This document shows, piece by piece, positions 1-9,779 of a stretch of DNA of 64,000 nt (the stretch's first letter is position 1; the number at the start of each line of letters is the position of its first letter). The notes under the pieces were generated by a model that was not told the origin of the DNA, did no database searches, and saw only the letters and a list, made by a program, of their open reading frames with translations. The stretch lies in contig NZ_LPUX01000053.1 in assembly GCF_001651865.1 (NCBI RefSeq), positions 868,001 through 932,000 on the forward strand, written 5' to 3'. Both the position numbers and the translations under genes were made by a program. Source of the stretch: Sinorhizobium glycinis (lineage in GTDB: Bacteria; Pseudomonadota; Alphaproteobacteria; Rhizobiales; Rhizobiaceae).

Positions 1-1507
1 ATGTCGAAGCCCTCAATCCGGCCTGGCGCTCGAAACGAAAGCGGCGGATCGTCTGTCCCAGCTCCAGGATGGTGCCGTGGAGATCTTCGGTCGAAGCCGC
101 CGTCTCGCCGGCGAGTTCCGCGCTTCGGCTCATCGCCTTCGAGATGCCGCCGATCTCGGAGGCCGCGGCGGCCAGATCGCTCACCTGCGATTGCGCCTCC
201 CGCGCGATGCCGGAGACGGCGGCATTGATGGAGATCACCTGCTCGACGATGCTGCTGATCGCATTCTGCGTCTGGCCGACGATCTCGACGCCGGCTTCGA
301 CCTGCGTCTTCGTGCCGTTGACGAGCTGCTTGATCTCGCGCGCCGCCTCACCCGAGCGCTGCGCAAGGGCGCGGACTTCCTGGGCGACGACAGCGAAGCC
401 CCGGCCGCTTTCGCCGGCGCGTGCCGCCTCGATGCCAGCGTTGAGAGCGAGAAGATTGGTTTGGAAGGCGATCTCGTCGATGACGCCGATGATCTGGCCG
501 ATCTTTTCCGCGGAAGCCTCGATATCCGCCATGGCAGAAATCGCCTGACCGGCGATCTCGCCGCTGCGCTCCGCAGCCAGGCGCGTCTCGCTGGCCTTAG
601 CCTCAGCCTCGCTGATCCTGATCGAGCCGGCGCGCATGCGTTCGGTCATCGCGCCAAGCGCTGCGACGCGGTCGGTCAGTGCCTCCGCCTCGCCGAGAGC
701 CGAGCCGGAAAATTCGGTCGTGCGGCTGCGCAAGCTTTCGACCATGCTCTCGGCCGCCGCTGCACGCTTGTCGCCGGACTGCAGGGCTTGCTGGATCTGG
801 TCCAGGGCGGCATTCAGCCCAGCGGCGATCGGCCGACAGACATCGGGCCCGTCGGTTGGGAGGCGAGCACCAAGATCGCCGTCGCCGAGAGCCTGCATGA
901 AATCGGAGAAGAGCGCCGTCACTTCGGTCTCGTCGCCCTTGCGCTGATCCGAGAGCTGGCGCTGATGCTGCTGGCGGAGCGCATTGAAGCGCAGCGCCAC
1001 CGCAATCTCGCTGTCGACGAAGGCGGCGCGCACCAGAGCGGCAACGAGGCGGCAGAGCTCGTGCCTGCGCGCGCTTCCGAAGGGAAGCAGGGACTTGGGC
1101 CAGGCATCCTCGACGGCGCCGACAATGAGATGCTCAAGCACGACCGCGTGGCTTGCGAGCTGCCAGCGCGGGTCGAGGCTCATGCGGGCTTCGGTGTCGG
1201 CCAGCACCTTGACGCGTTCGGCATAGAGCCCGTCGAAACGGGCATCGGTCAGCACATTCCAGTGGGACGACTGAAGATCGTGCAGCCGGTCGAGCTGGCG
1301 ATCATTGTCGAAATGGCGAGCGGCGTCCGGATTGGTCTGCAGCCGATGGAAAAGGTCACGCAGCGCAAGCTCGATGCGCGGCGACAGGGCCTGTCGACGA
1401 TCACGCAGAAGCGCGCAGGCTGCCTCGTCGAGACCGGCAAAGCGCAGGCGCTCGAGCAGGCTGGCCGCCTGGCTCTTCCTTGCCTGTTCTGACGCTTCCT
1501 GCTGCAC
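1..1507 (-). CDS. icpA: Soluble globin-coupled methyl-accepting chemotaxis protein (5' part, runs off left edge)
   Basis: Cytoplasmic chemoreceptor that would signal to CheA/CheW. The first 502 residues are in the window. Residues about 20-170 match the protoglobin (globin-coupled sensor) pattern: a [11 protein letters not shown] stretch puts a His at about residue 82, where HemAT-type sensors keep the proximal haem ligand, followed by FDGLYAERV. No membrane segment is visible. Residues about 340-500 are the MCP signalling domain, with the hairpin tip [23 protein letters not shown]. The start is taken as GTG at 1507 because GGGGA lies 6 bases upstream and no ATG occurs nearby in frame. In S. 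meliloti the soluble receptor icpA heads the main che operon and lies next to rhaK, which fits this position; the che genes would be to the left. The gene symbol rests on this context and on domain type. Confidence 0.85.
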   Translation of the reverse strand, partial: MQQEASEQARKSQAASLLERLRFAGLDEAACALLRDRRQALSPRIELALRDLFHRLQTNPDAARHFDNDRQLDRLHDLQSSHWNVLTDARFDGLYAERVKVLADTEARMSLDPRWQLASHAVVLEHLIVGAVEDAWPKSLLPFGSARRHELCRLVAALVRAAFVDSEIAVALRFNALRQQHQRQLSDQRKGDETEVTALFSDFMQALGDGDLGARLPTDGPDVCRPIAAGLNAALDQIQQALQSGDKRAAAAESMVESLRSRTTEFSGSALGEAEALTDRVAALGAMTERMRAGSIRISEAEAKASETRLAAERSGEIAGQAISAMADIEASAEKIGQIIGVIDEIAFQTNLLALNAGIEAARAGESGRGFAVVAQEVRALAQRSGEAAREIKQLVNGTKTQVEAGVEIVGQTQNAISSIVEQVISINAAVSGIAREAQSQVSDLAAAASEIGGISKAMSRSAELAGETAASTEDLHGTILELGQTIRRFRFERQAGLRAST

Positions 1508-2195
1508 GCTGTTCCCCGGCCTGATGCGTAGTCGAGACTTGCCTGAGGGAAGATGTGGCCCGAAAGGGCTGTGGCCGGTCACGCCCACTCGGTGAGATCG
1601 GCGTGCCTGAGCGTTCTCTATCGTCCATCCCGCAAGTAACTTCGGTGAAATTCATACCGGACCGGAACCGGTACGGCGGTACGGCATCATGCCTTGAGAG
1701 AAGCTGAGACTTCCTATTCCGACGTGTGGGACCATGTTTATGGTTAATTCCTTGCTTGAAGGTTAACGGTTTTTGGCCCGTAATCGGAATCGCTAAAATT
1801 CAACCAGCGCGTTATTAGCTGCTATCATGCACTGATTTACTCTGCCGGAGACAACAGGTTTTTAATCACAAGAGTTTAGAATTGCAGTTCTACTTGTCGT
1901 CCAGTATCGAGGCGAAGGTCGAATGGGCGCAAACCGCGCAAGCTGCACCGTCACAGGCACAGGCGACATCATGAAGATGCGTCCACGGGTATGAGCAATG
2001 ATTGTTCTTGGAATTAGCGCCGCCACCATCGCAATCCTCGCAATGACGGCGATCTCGATCGTCATCAATCTCGAACATAGAAGAGCGGCGAACAGAAACA
2101 TTTTCTGACGCGCGGTCTTTCGACCAGCGTCCAAGAAGATCGGTTCGCTCTTACTTTCTCCTATCCATCGATACACATTTGCGACTGCGGCCGCT
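1508..2195. other. Intergenic region between icpA and rhaK
   Basis: 688 bases without a convincing gene. The right part (1740-1890) is AT-richer than its surroundings and probably holds the promoter for icpA, whose gene points left. One minus-strand frame (1890-2078, 62 codons) encodes a Cys/His-rich peptide with a CEDC pair and a CACDGAACAVC cluster. It lacks a ribosome binding site, so it is not called as a gene. No clear terminator for rhaK was seen. Confidence 0.5.
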
Positions 2196-3566
2196 CTACA
2201 CGTGCTCGGCGGTCAAGCGCTGCCATTTGTGTGCGTAATCGACATAGCTCCGTGGGACAGCTTCCGAGAAGGCTTCCGCTCCTGTCCTGATCGCGGCACC
2301 CGCGACAAGGCAGGCCGCACCGAGGCTCGTTCCAGTGCTGCTGAGGCAGTTGGCGAGCACCGGCCGGCCGGTAGCAGCGGCCAGCATCCGCAAGTAGGCG
2401 GAATTCCCGGCGAACGGACCTTCCACGACAATTTCGCCCATCGCGCCTATGAGATCGAGGCAGGTCGCCGTCATCAGGGAAAGATGGAAGGAGACGGCGG
2501 CGAGCCGCTCGGCTGGGGCGAGATTGTCTTCGTTCACCGTCCAGCGCGGCTCTGCCGAGGGGAAAGGACCGGAGCCGCCCGGCACCGACGGCAGCAGCAT
2601 ATAGCCTTCTGCAAGCACACGACGTTCGGCCTCGGGTGAAGGTGGCGGCGGATCGTCGCCGATCAACAACGAAAAGGCGCGGCCGCCCATGAAGCGGGCA
2701 GATGGAACCGGATCGCCGAGTGCATTGACATTGATCAGCGTATCTCGCCTCTCGTCGAGCTCCACCTGCTCACCGCCGACCGACATCATGACGACCCAGG
2801 TCCCGGTCGAGACGACGGAAAACGGCGCGCTGCGGGTCAGCAGGTGCGGCAGCAGCGAGGCGTTCGAATCGTGGATGCCGCAATAGACTGGCAGCCCGTC
2901 CGGCAGGCGCGTTGCCTCGGCAAGCGCGGGAAGCAGGCCGCCTATCACCTCGTCCGCCTTGCGCACCGGCGCAAAAAGCGGGGCCCAACCCCGCGCCTCG
3001 ACCATCGTCGAGAACGTTGCAGACTTGGGACTCCACAGATCGGTATGACAGCCGAGCGAGGTCAATTCGTTCGTCGCAACGCCGGTGAGACGATAGGACC
3101 AATATTGCGCATAGGTGAGGATCGTCGCGACCTCGGCGAAATGTCGCGGAAAAATGCGCTGCTGCCAGAAGAGCTGCGCACCGACATTGAGCCCCATCGG
3201 CAGGCGGGCCGAGCCGGTCTCGGAAAAGGGCGGGCGCGCCTGGCCATATTCTTCGGCAAGCGCGTCCGGTCCGCCATATTCATAATCGAGCACCGGCATA
3301 GCAAGGTTGCCTGCGTTGTTGAGCAGGACGGCGGTCGCCCCATGTGTTGTCACGGAAATCGCATCCACCGGGTGTTCGCGGTGCAGTGCGGCGAGGCTAT
3401 CAAGCATGAAACGCCATAGATATTCGACGTCGAAATGCGGATAGAGGCCGTCCTTCACGACGACGTTGGGCATTTTGCGGACGGCAATTTCCTCGAAGCG
3501 CCGGAGATCGACCAACGCGACCTTGGCGTTTGTCTTGCCGATATCGATGACGGCGACGGTTTTCAT
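2196..3566 (-). CDS. rhaK: L-rhamnulose kinase-type FGGY sugar kinase
   Basis: Phosphorylates L-rhamnulose (or rhamnose-derived sugar) with ATP. The 456-residue protein starts MKTVAVIDIGKTNAKVALVD, the phosphate-1 loop of FGGY kinases, and carries VSTGTWVVMMS (phosphate-2) and STGTSLGAACLVAG (adenosine region). Length fits the family. It is the last gene of the minus-strand rha operon, one base after rhaU. The start at 3566 is used because the longer open frame would run through rhaU. In Rhizobium leguminosarum the RhaK protein is also needed for activity of the rhamnose ABC transporter; that is known biology, not seen here. Confidence 0.93.
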   Translation of the reverse strand: MKTVAVIDIGKTNAKVALVDLRRFEEIAVRKMPNVVVKDGLYPHFDVEYLWRFMLDSLAALHREHPVDAISVTTHGATAVLLNNAGNLAMPVLDYEYGGPDALAEEYGQARPPFSETGSARLPMGLNVGAQLFWQQRIFPRHFAEVATILTYAQYWSYRLTGVATNELTSLGCHTDLWSPKSATFSTMVEARGWAPLFAPVRKADEVIGGLLPALAEATRLPDGLPVYCGIHDSNASLLPHLLTRSAPFSVVSTGTWVVMMSVGGEQVELDERRDTLINVNALGDPVPSARFMGGRAFSLLIGDDPPPPSPEAERRVLAEGYMLLPSVPGGSGPFPSAEPRWTVNEDNLAPAERLAAVSFHLSLMTATCLDLIGAMGEIVVEGPFAGNSAYLRMLAAATGRPVLANCLSSTGTSLGAACLVAGAAIRTGAEAFSEAVPRSYVDYAHKWQRLTAEHV

Positions 3567-3567
3567 G

Positions 3568-3882
3568 TCAGCTGAGATGGAAAACGGTCTTGAGCGGCAC
3601 GGCGACCGGCTCGTTGTCCGCCCGCGTTTCCATGATGTCGGCCATGTAGGCCCACCATTTCCGCATGATCGGGTGCGACGGCAGATCGGCCATCTTGTGG
3701 TCCTCCGTACGCCAGAGCACGCCGAACAGCAGGTTGGTCTCCTCGTCGAGATGGATCGAATAGTCGGAGACGCCGGCATCTTTGAGCAGCGTCACCAACT
3801 CCGGCCAGATCGCATCATGACGCGCTCTGTATACCTCGGCCATGCCGGGGTTGAGCCGCATGCGGAAAGCGTATTTTTCCAT
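3568..3882 (-). CDS. rhaU: L-rhamnose mutarotase
   Basis: Interconverts alpha and beta anomers of L-rhamnose. This is a 104-residue protein of the RhaM/RhaU family: starts [22 protein letters not shown] and contains [21 protein letters not shown] and a [15 protein letters not shown] segment, including the conserved His and paired Trp of the active site. Length is typical (about 104-108 aa). Packed between rhaQ (9 bases upstream) and rhaK (1 base downstream) in the rha operon. Confidence 0.95.
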   Translation of the reverse strand: MEKYAFRMRLNPGMAEVYRARHDAIWPELVTLLKDAGVSDYSIHLDEETNLLFGVLWRTEDHKMADLPSHPIMRKWWAYMADIMETRADNEPVAVPLKTVFHLS

Positions 3883-3891
3883 CGGGAAACC

Positions 3892-4896
3892 TCAGTGCGC
3901 GAGACGGCGGCGGGCGCGCCGCCAGAGGATCGGCAGGGCGATGACCGAGATCAGCAGCAGGCCGATGAAGATCGACATGACGATCCCCGGAACGTTCAGG
4001 AGGCCGAAGCCGAAGGTGACCATGCCCATGATCAGCGCCGCCAGGACCACGCCCGGTATCGTGCCCGAACCGCCGAGAATGTTGACGCCGCCGAGCACCA
4101 CCATGGTGACGACCTCGAGCTCCCAGCCGAGTGCGATCGAAGGGCGCGTCGAGCCGAGGCGGGAGGTGAGGCAGATCGAGGCGAGCCCGGCCATCAGTCC
4201 CGTCAGCAGGAAGAGCGTGAACTTCACCCGCGCCACGCGCACGCCGGAGAAGAGCGCCGCCGTCTGATTGTTTCCGATGGCGTAGACGGCGCGGCCGAAA
4301 TTCGTCTTGTGCAGGAGCACGCCGTAGGCGACGGCGAGCAGCACGAAGAGGGTGAACTCGAAGGAGAAGACCCACCAGACATAACCCTGGCCGAACCAGG
4401 CAAAGCTTTCGGGATAGCCGGTAAAGGCCTGGTCGCCGAGAATGATGAAGGACAGGCCGCGGAACAGACTCATCGTGCCGATCGTCACGACGATCGACGG
4501 CAGGCCGAGGCCGGTGATCAAGAGGCCATTGAGGGCGCCGCAGGCAAGCCCAACGCCGAGACCGATCGCGACAAGCGCCGGCGTATCGACGCCGAGCTGC
4601 ACGGCATAGCCCATCGCCGTCGAGGCGAGCGCGATGATCGAGGCGACCGAGAGATCGATCTCGCCGGAGATGATCACCAGCGCCATCGCGAAGGCGATCA
4701 TCGCCTTTTCGGTGAAGTTGAAGGTGGCGTCGGACAGGTTCCACGGGTCGAGGAAATAGGGCGACGCAAAGGAATTGCCAAGGAAGATCAAGGTCGCGAC
4801 CACGATCAGCAGCGCTTCCCAGCTCTTCATGATGCGGGCGCCGCGCCCCTCGAGGCGATCGGGGATGTTGCGGGGAGAGAGTTGAGCGTGGGCCAT
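3892..4896 (-). CDS. rhaQ: Rhamnose ABC transporter permease RhaQ
   Basis: Inner-membrane subunit of the rhamnose importer (CUT2 family, BPD_transp_2). The 334 residues show a short cytoplasmic N-terminus and about 8-10 hydrophobic segments. The family signature SGEIDLSVASIIALAS is present, then GLPSIVVTIGTMSLFRG and VVLGGVNILGGSGTIPG. The ATG shares one base with the stop of rhaP, so translation is probably coupled. The assignment as Q rather than P follows the known rhizobial order R-S-T-P-Q-U-K. Confidence 0.93.
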   Translation of the reverse strand: MAHAQLSPRNIPDRLEGRGARIMKSWEALLIVVATLIFLGNSFASPYFLDPWNLSDATFNFTEKAMIAFAMALVIISGEIDLSVASIIALASTAMGYAVQLGVDTPALVAIGLGVGLACGALNGLLITGLGLPSIVVTIGTMSLFRGLSFIILGDQAFTGYPESFAWFGQGYVWWVFSFEFTLFVLLAVAYGVLLHKTNFGRAVYAIGNNQTAALFSGVRVARVKFTLFLLTGLMAGLASICLTSRLGSTRPSIALGWELEVVTMVVLGGVNILGGSGTIPGVVLAALIMGMVTFGFGLLNVPGIVMSIFIGLLLISVIALPILWRRARRRLAH

Positions 4897-5872
4897 CAGA
4901 CCGCCTCCGCTTTCCTGAGAATGACCCGGCCCTTGCGCCGCTCGGCGCGGGCGTTGACGGCGACGGCGATGATGATGACCGTTCCGGAGATCGCCATCTG
5001 CGCAAAGGGCGAGATGTTGATCACCGGCAGGGCGTTCTTGATCACGCCGAGGAAGAGTGCGCCGAGCACGGCGCCGGCCACCGAGCCGATGCCGCCGGCA
5101 ATCGAAATGCCGCCGATGACGCAAGCCGCGATGATGTCGAGCTCGAAGCCGGCGGCGATATCGACATAGGCGACCGCATAGCGCGACACCCAGAGATAGC
5201 CCGAGAGGCCGGCGAGCGTGCCCGAAAGGCAATAGGCGAAGAAGCGCGTGCGGCCGACATCGATGCCAGTATAAATCGCGGCATGCGGATTGCCGCCGAC
5301 CGCATAGAAGGCCCGACCGAGCGGCGTGCGGCTCATCACCAGGAACATCACGCAGACCATCAGCAGCGAGAGCCAGGAAAGCACCGGCACACCGGCGAGA
5401 TCCAGCCGTGGCAGGGCCTTGAAGGCCTCGCTCATCTCGTGGGCATTGATCCACTTGCCGTCCGTCAGGAGGAAGATCAGGCCGCGAAAGATCGTCAGCG
5501 TTCCGAGCGTGACGACGATCGGCGGGATGTCGAGCTTCCAGACGAGCGTACCGTTGATCATGCCGAGCAGACCGCCGAGCGCCATGGCGGCAAGGATGAT
5601 GAGCGGGATCGGCAGGCCGGGAAAGGCCGCGTTCAGCATGGCCGCGACCATGCCGCAAAGCGCGAGGTTCGCCGCCATCGAGAGGTCGATGCATCGGGTG
5701 AGGATCACCGCCATCTGGCCAAGCGCCAGGATGATCAGGATCGACGTGTCGTTATAGACGCGGGCGAGATTGAACGGCGCCACGAAAGCAGGAAAGCGCA
5801 AGGCGATCAGGGCGAGCAATACGACAACCGCTACAACGAGCAGGATTTCGCGATTCTTGAGGAGCTTGGCGA

Positions 5873-5876
<4 letters not shown>
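4896..5876 (-). CDS. rhaP: Rhamnose ABC transporter permease RhaP
   Basis: Second inner-membrane subunit of the CUT2-type rhamnose importer, 326 residues. Hydrophobic throughout; the family motif appears as TRCIDLSMAANLALCG, followed by IPPIVVTLGTLTIFRG and CVIGGISIAGGIGSVAG. The start at 5876 overlaps the rhaT stop by four bases (ATGA), and the stop overlaps the rhaQ start, so the ATPase and both permeases form a tightly coupled block. Confidence 0.93.
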
Positions 5877-7423
<1,547 letters not shown>

Positions 7424-7479
7424 CAGTTCAGTCGTTTCAATTGGGCGGCGGTCGTTCGGGCGTCCTTCATTGTGAGGCT

Positions 7480-7633
7480 GCCCCTCACCCTAGCCCTCTC
7501 CCCGCTCGCGGGGAGAGGGGACATGTCGCAGCCCGCGGTTTCCGCCAGCGTTCATGAAGGGCGAGGCGCCGCCACGCGTTCCCTTCCCCCCGTCCAAACG
7601 GGGAGAAGGTGGCCGGCAGGCCGGATGAGGGGC
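7480..7633. repeat. RIME-type rhizobial intergenic mosaic element (copy 1)
   Basis: A block starting CCCCTCACCCTAGCCCTCTC, then a hairpin (TCTCCCCGC / GCGGGGAGA), and ending with a second palindrome around CGTCCAAACGGGGAGAAGG and GGATGAGGGGC. The same modules occur at 43351-43461. This is the recognised architecture of the Rhizobium-specific intergenic mosaic element. It sits between rhaS and rhaT inside the operon. Confidence 0.85.
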
Positions 7634-7649
7634 AAGCGCCCCTCCCCGA

Positions 7650-8639
7650 TCAGAAGATCTTCGCGAATTCCTCGACGTTCGAGGCATCATAGACGAACGG
7701 ATCGGCCATGGCGCCTTCGTTGTTGTCGTCGAGCTTGACGGTGCCCATGCGGCCCATCTTCAGTTCCGCGCCGGGCTTGGCTTCCGCGCCGCCGATGAGA
7801 TCATAGGCGATCATCGTGGCCGAATAGCCGAGGTCGATCGGGTTCCAGATGGCGAAGGACTTCGAGGCGCCGGACTTCACGTGGCCGGCCATTTCGGACG
7901 GCAGCCCAAGACCGGTGACGTTGATCTGGCCGATCTTGCCGGCGTCGGTGACGGCCTGAGCGGCGGCGACGATGCCGACCGAGGTCGGAGCGATGATTGC
8001 CTTCAGGTTTGGATGGGACTGGATGAGGCCTTGGGTTTCACGATAGGACTTGTCGGCCAGGTCATCGCCATAGACGGTGGCCACGACGTTGATGCCCTTG
8101 TAGTTGCCCTGCACCTTCTTCATCTCGGCAATCCAGGTGTTCTGGTTGGTGGCCGTTGCCGAGGCCGAGAGCACCGCGACGTCGCCGCCTTCCGGCAGGT
8201 TATCGGCGGCGAGCTTGATGATCATGTTGCCGATCAGCGGGCTCGATGACGGGTTGAGGTGCATCAGCCGGCCTTCCTTGGCGACGCCCGAATCCCATGA
8301 AATCACCTTGATGCCGCGGTCCATCGCCTTTTTAAGGGCCGGCACGAGAGCGTCGGTGTCGTTCGCCGAAACCGCAATCGCATCGACCTTCTGGGCGATC
8401 AGCGAGTTGATCACCTCGATCTGGCCCTCGGCGGTCGTCGAAGTCGGACCGGTATAGATGATCTCGACGTCGCCCAGTTCCTTGGCCGCTTCCTGGGCAC
8501 CCTTGTTGGCAGCCTCGAAGAAGCCGATGCCGAGCGCCTTGACGACGAGCGCGATCTTCTTGTTTTCCGCATGGGCGGCGTTGGCCATGAGCGCGACCGC
8601 GACGGCGGCCGTCACCATCAATGATTTCAGAACTTTCAT
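7650..8639 (-). CDS. rhaS: Rhamnose ABC transporter periplasmic binding protein
   Basis: Periplasmic receptor that delivers rhamnose to RhaPQ/RhaT. The 329 residues begin with a signal peptide (MKVLKSLMVTAAVAVALMA, cleavage likely after ANAAHA), followed by a type-1 sugar-binding fold of the Peripla_BP_4 class: NKKIALVVKALGIGFFEAANKGAQEAAKEL, DAIAVSANDTDALVP, ISWDSGV. A GTG codon directly upstream (8642) is also possible, but GGAGG is better spaced for the ATG at 8639. First gene of the transport block, 125 bases after rhaR. Confidence 0.93.
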   Translation of the reverse strand: MKVLKSLMVTAAVAVALMANAAHAENKKIALVVKALGIGFFEAANKGAQEAAKELGDVEIIYTGPTSTTAEGQIEVINSLIAQKVDAIAVSANDTDALVPALKKAMDRGIKVISWDSGVAKEGRLMHLNPSSSPLIGNMIIKLAADNLPEGGDVAVLSASATATNQNTWIAEMKKVQGNYKGINVVATVYGDDLADKSYRETQGLIQSHPNLKAIIAPTSVGIVAAAQAVTDAGKIGQINVTGLGLPSEMAGHVKSGASKSFAIWNPIDLGYSATMIAYDLIGGAEAKPGAELKMGRMGTVKLDDNNEGAMADPFVYDASNVEEFAKIF

Positions 8640-8660
8640 CACTTTCTCCTCCCTTGGGCC

Positions 8661-8679
8661 TGCATCCGGACTGGATGCA
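8661..8679. promoter_or_regulatory. Hairpin between rhaR and rhaS
   Basis: TGCATCC and GGATGCA form a 7-bp stem around a 5-base loop, 15 bases before the rhaS ribosome binding site. It could protect or mark the 5' end of a processed rhaS mRNA, which would raise binding-protein levels over the regulator. This role is inference. Confidence 0.35.
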
Positions 8680-8764
8680 TCAACCGACCCGACAATTCCA
8701 TTTGACGGTCCTGCTACCGGCTCGCCCGGTCAGACCGCTTCCATTTTCCCCCTCCCCATCCGCC

Positions 8765-9577
8765 TCAGGCGGATGTCGAAGCAGTTTCCGCGTCGGCCTT
8801 CGGCTTCGCATTGGCGATGACGAGATTGACGCCGGCGCTTTCGAGCATCGAGGCATGCCTGTCCTCGATGCCCGAATCCGTAATGACAGTGGTGATGCGC
8901 TTGAGGCCGCAAAGAATGAGGCTCGAACGCTTGTGAAATTTCGAGGAATCGGCGAGCACCACGAGCTCGTCGGCCTGGTCGATGAGCTTCTGCTCGGCCT
9001 GGATCAAGAGCGGGTCGGCCTCCATAAGGCCGAGCGGCCCGAGCCCCTGCGCGCCCATGAACATGCGGCGCGCGTAGAAATTGCGCGTCACGTCATTGTC
9101 GAACGGGCTCAGAATGATGTTCTGCTCGCGGTAGATCGTGCCGCCGGAAAGCATCACCGTGTTCTTCGAGTGCTTCAGCAGATGCTCGGCGATCGGGAAG
9201 GAATTGGTGAAGACCTGCATCCGGCGGTTGGAAAGGAAATGCACCATCTGGAAGGTCGTGGTGCCGCCATTGATGATGATCGGCTCGCCGTCCTGGCAGA
9301 GCGCCACCGCTTCGCGGGCGATCGCCTGCTTTTCCCGCGCATGCAGACCCTCGTTGACGCTGAAGGGGCGGCCGGCAAGGCCGACGAATTGCGGCGGATT
9401 GATCGCTTCGGCGCCGCCGCGCACCCGGCGCAGTCGTTTCTGCACATGGAGCGCCGCGACATCACGCCGGATCGTCGCCTCCGAGCTGCCGGTCAATTCG
9501 ACGAGCTCGGGCACGGTCACGACCGGCTTTTCCTGCACTGCCGACAGGATGATCCTATGTCTTTCTTTCTCGTGCAT
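8765..9577 (-). CDS. rhaR: DeoR-family regulator of rhamnose genes
   Basis: Likely repressor of both rha transcripts. The 270 residues carry an N-terminal DeoR helix-turn-helix (RIILSAVQEKPVVTVPELVE, then SSEATIRRDVAAL) and a C-terminal DeoRC sugar-phosphate sensor domain (GEPIIINGGTTTFQMVHFL, LSGGTIYREQNIIL, VVLADSSKFHKRSS). The start at 9577 is chosen for the well-placed GGAGGAG; an ATG at 9607 lacks one. First gene of the minus-strand operon, divergent from rhaD, with paired operator candidates in between. Confidence 0.92.
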   Translation of the reverse strand: MHEKERHRIILSAVQEKPVVTVPELVELTGSSEATIRRDVAALHVQKRLRRVRGGAEAINPPQFVGLAGRPFSVNEGLHAREKQAIAREAVALCQDGEPIIINGGTTTFQMVHFLSNRRMQVFTNSFPIAEHLLKHSKNTVMLSGGTIYREQNIILSPFDNDVTRNFYARRMFMGAQGLGPLGLMEADPLLIQAEQKLIDQADELVVLADSSKFHKRSSLILCGLKRITTVITDSGIEDRHASMLESAGVNLVIANAKPKADAETASTSA

Positions 9578-9620
9578 GCGCTCCTCCGATGTCCTGCATG
9601 CTTCCATCAGTCCCGCGCAT

Positions 9621-9693
9621 TGTCAATCAGTTTCGATCATCTTTTTTCATTGTGCATTGCAATATGAACGTTTTTGATCGTTTTTGATTGACA
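9621..9693. promoter_or_regulatory. Divergent rha promoter region with paired RhaR operator candidates
   Basis: Two 18-base arms face each other: TGTCAATCAGTTTCGATC at 9621-9638 and GATCGTTTTTGATTGACA at 9676-9693, matching at 14 of 18 positions when one is reversed. Centre spacing is 55 bases. The right arm also contains part of a tandem repeat of CGTTTTTGAT (9669-9678, 9679-9688). Placement midway between divergent rhaR and rhaD suits a DeoR-type repressor acting on both promoters. Confidence 0.6.
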
Positions 9694-9779
9694 TCCGCGC
9701 ATCGGCCGTGTGATCTGATGCCAATCATACCGTCGCGGCCTCGAGTGCCGGCGGCCAGCTTTACCGGGAGGAATTCGAG

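Noticed and set aside
77-1492. 471-residue plus-strand open frame at the left edge
   Set aside because: Antisense to icpA, which has clear MCP signalling motifs on the minus strand.
1862-2176. 104-residue minus-strand frame with hydrophobic stretch
   Set aside because: No ribosome binding site and poor codon pattern; likely chance in AT-rich intergenic DNA.
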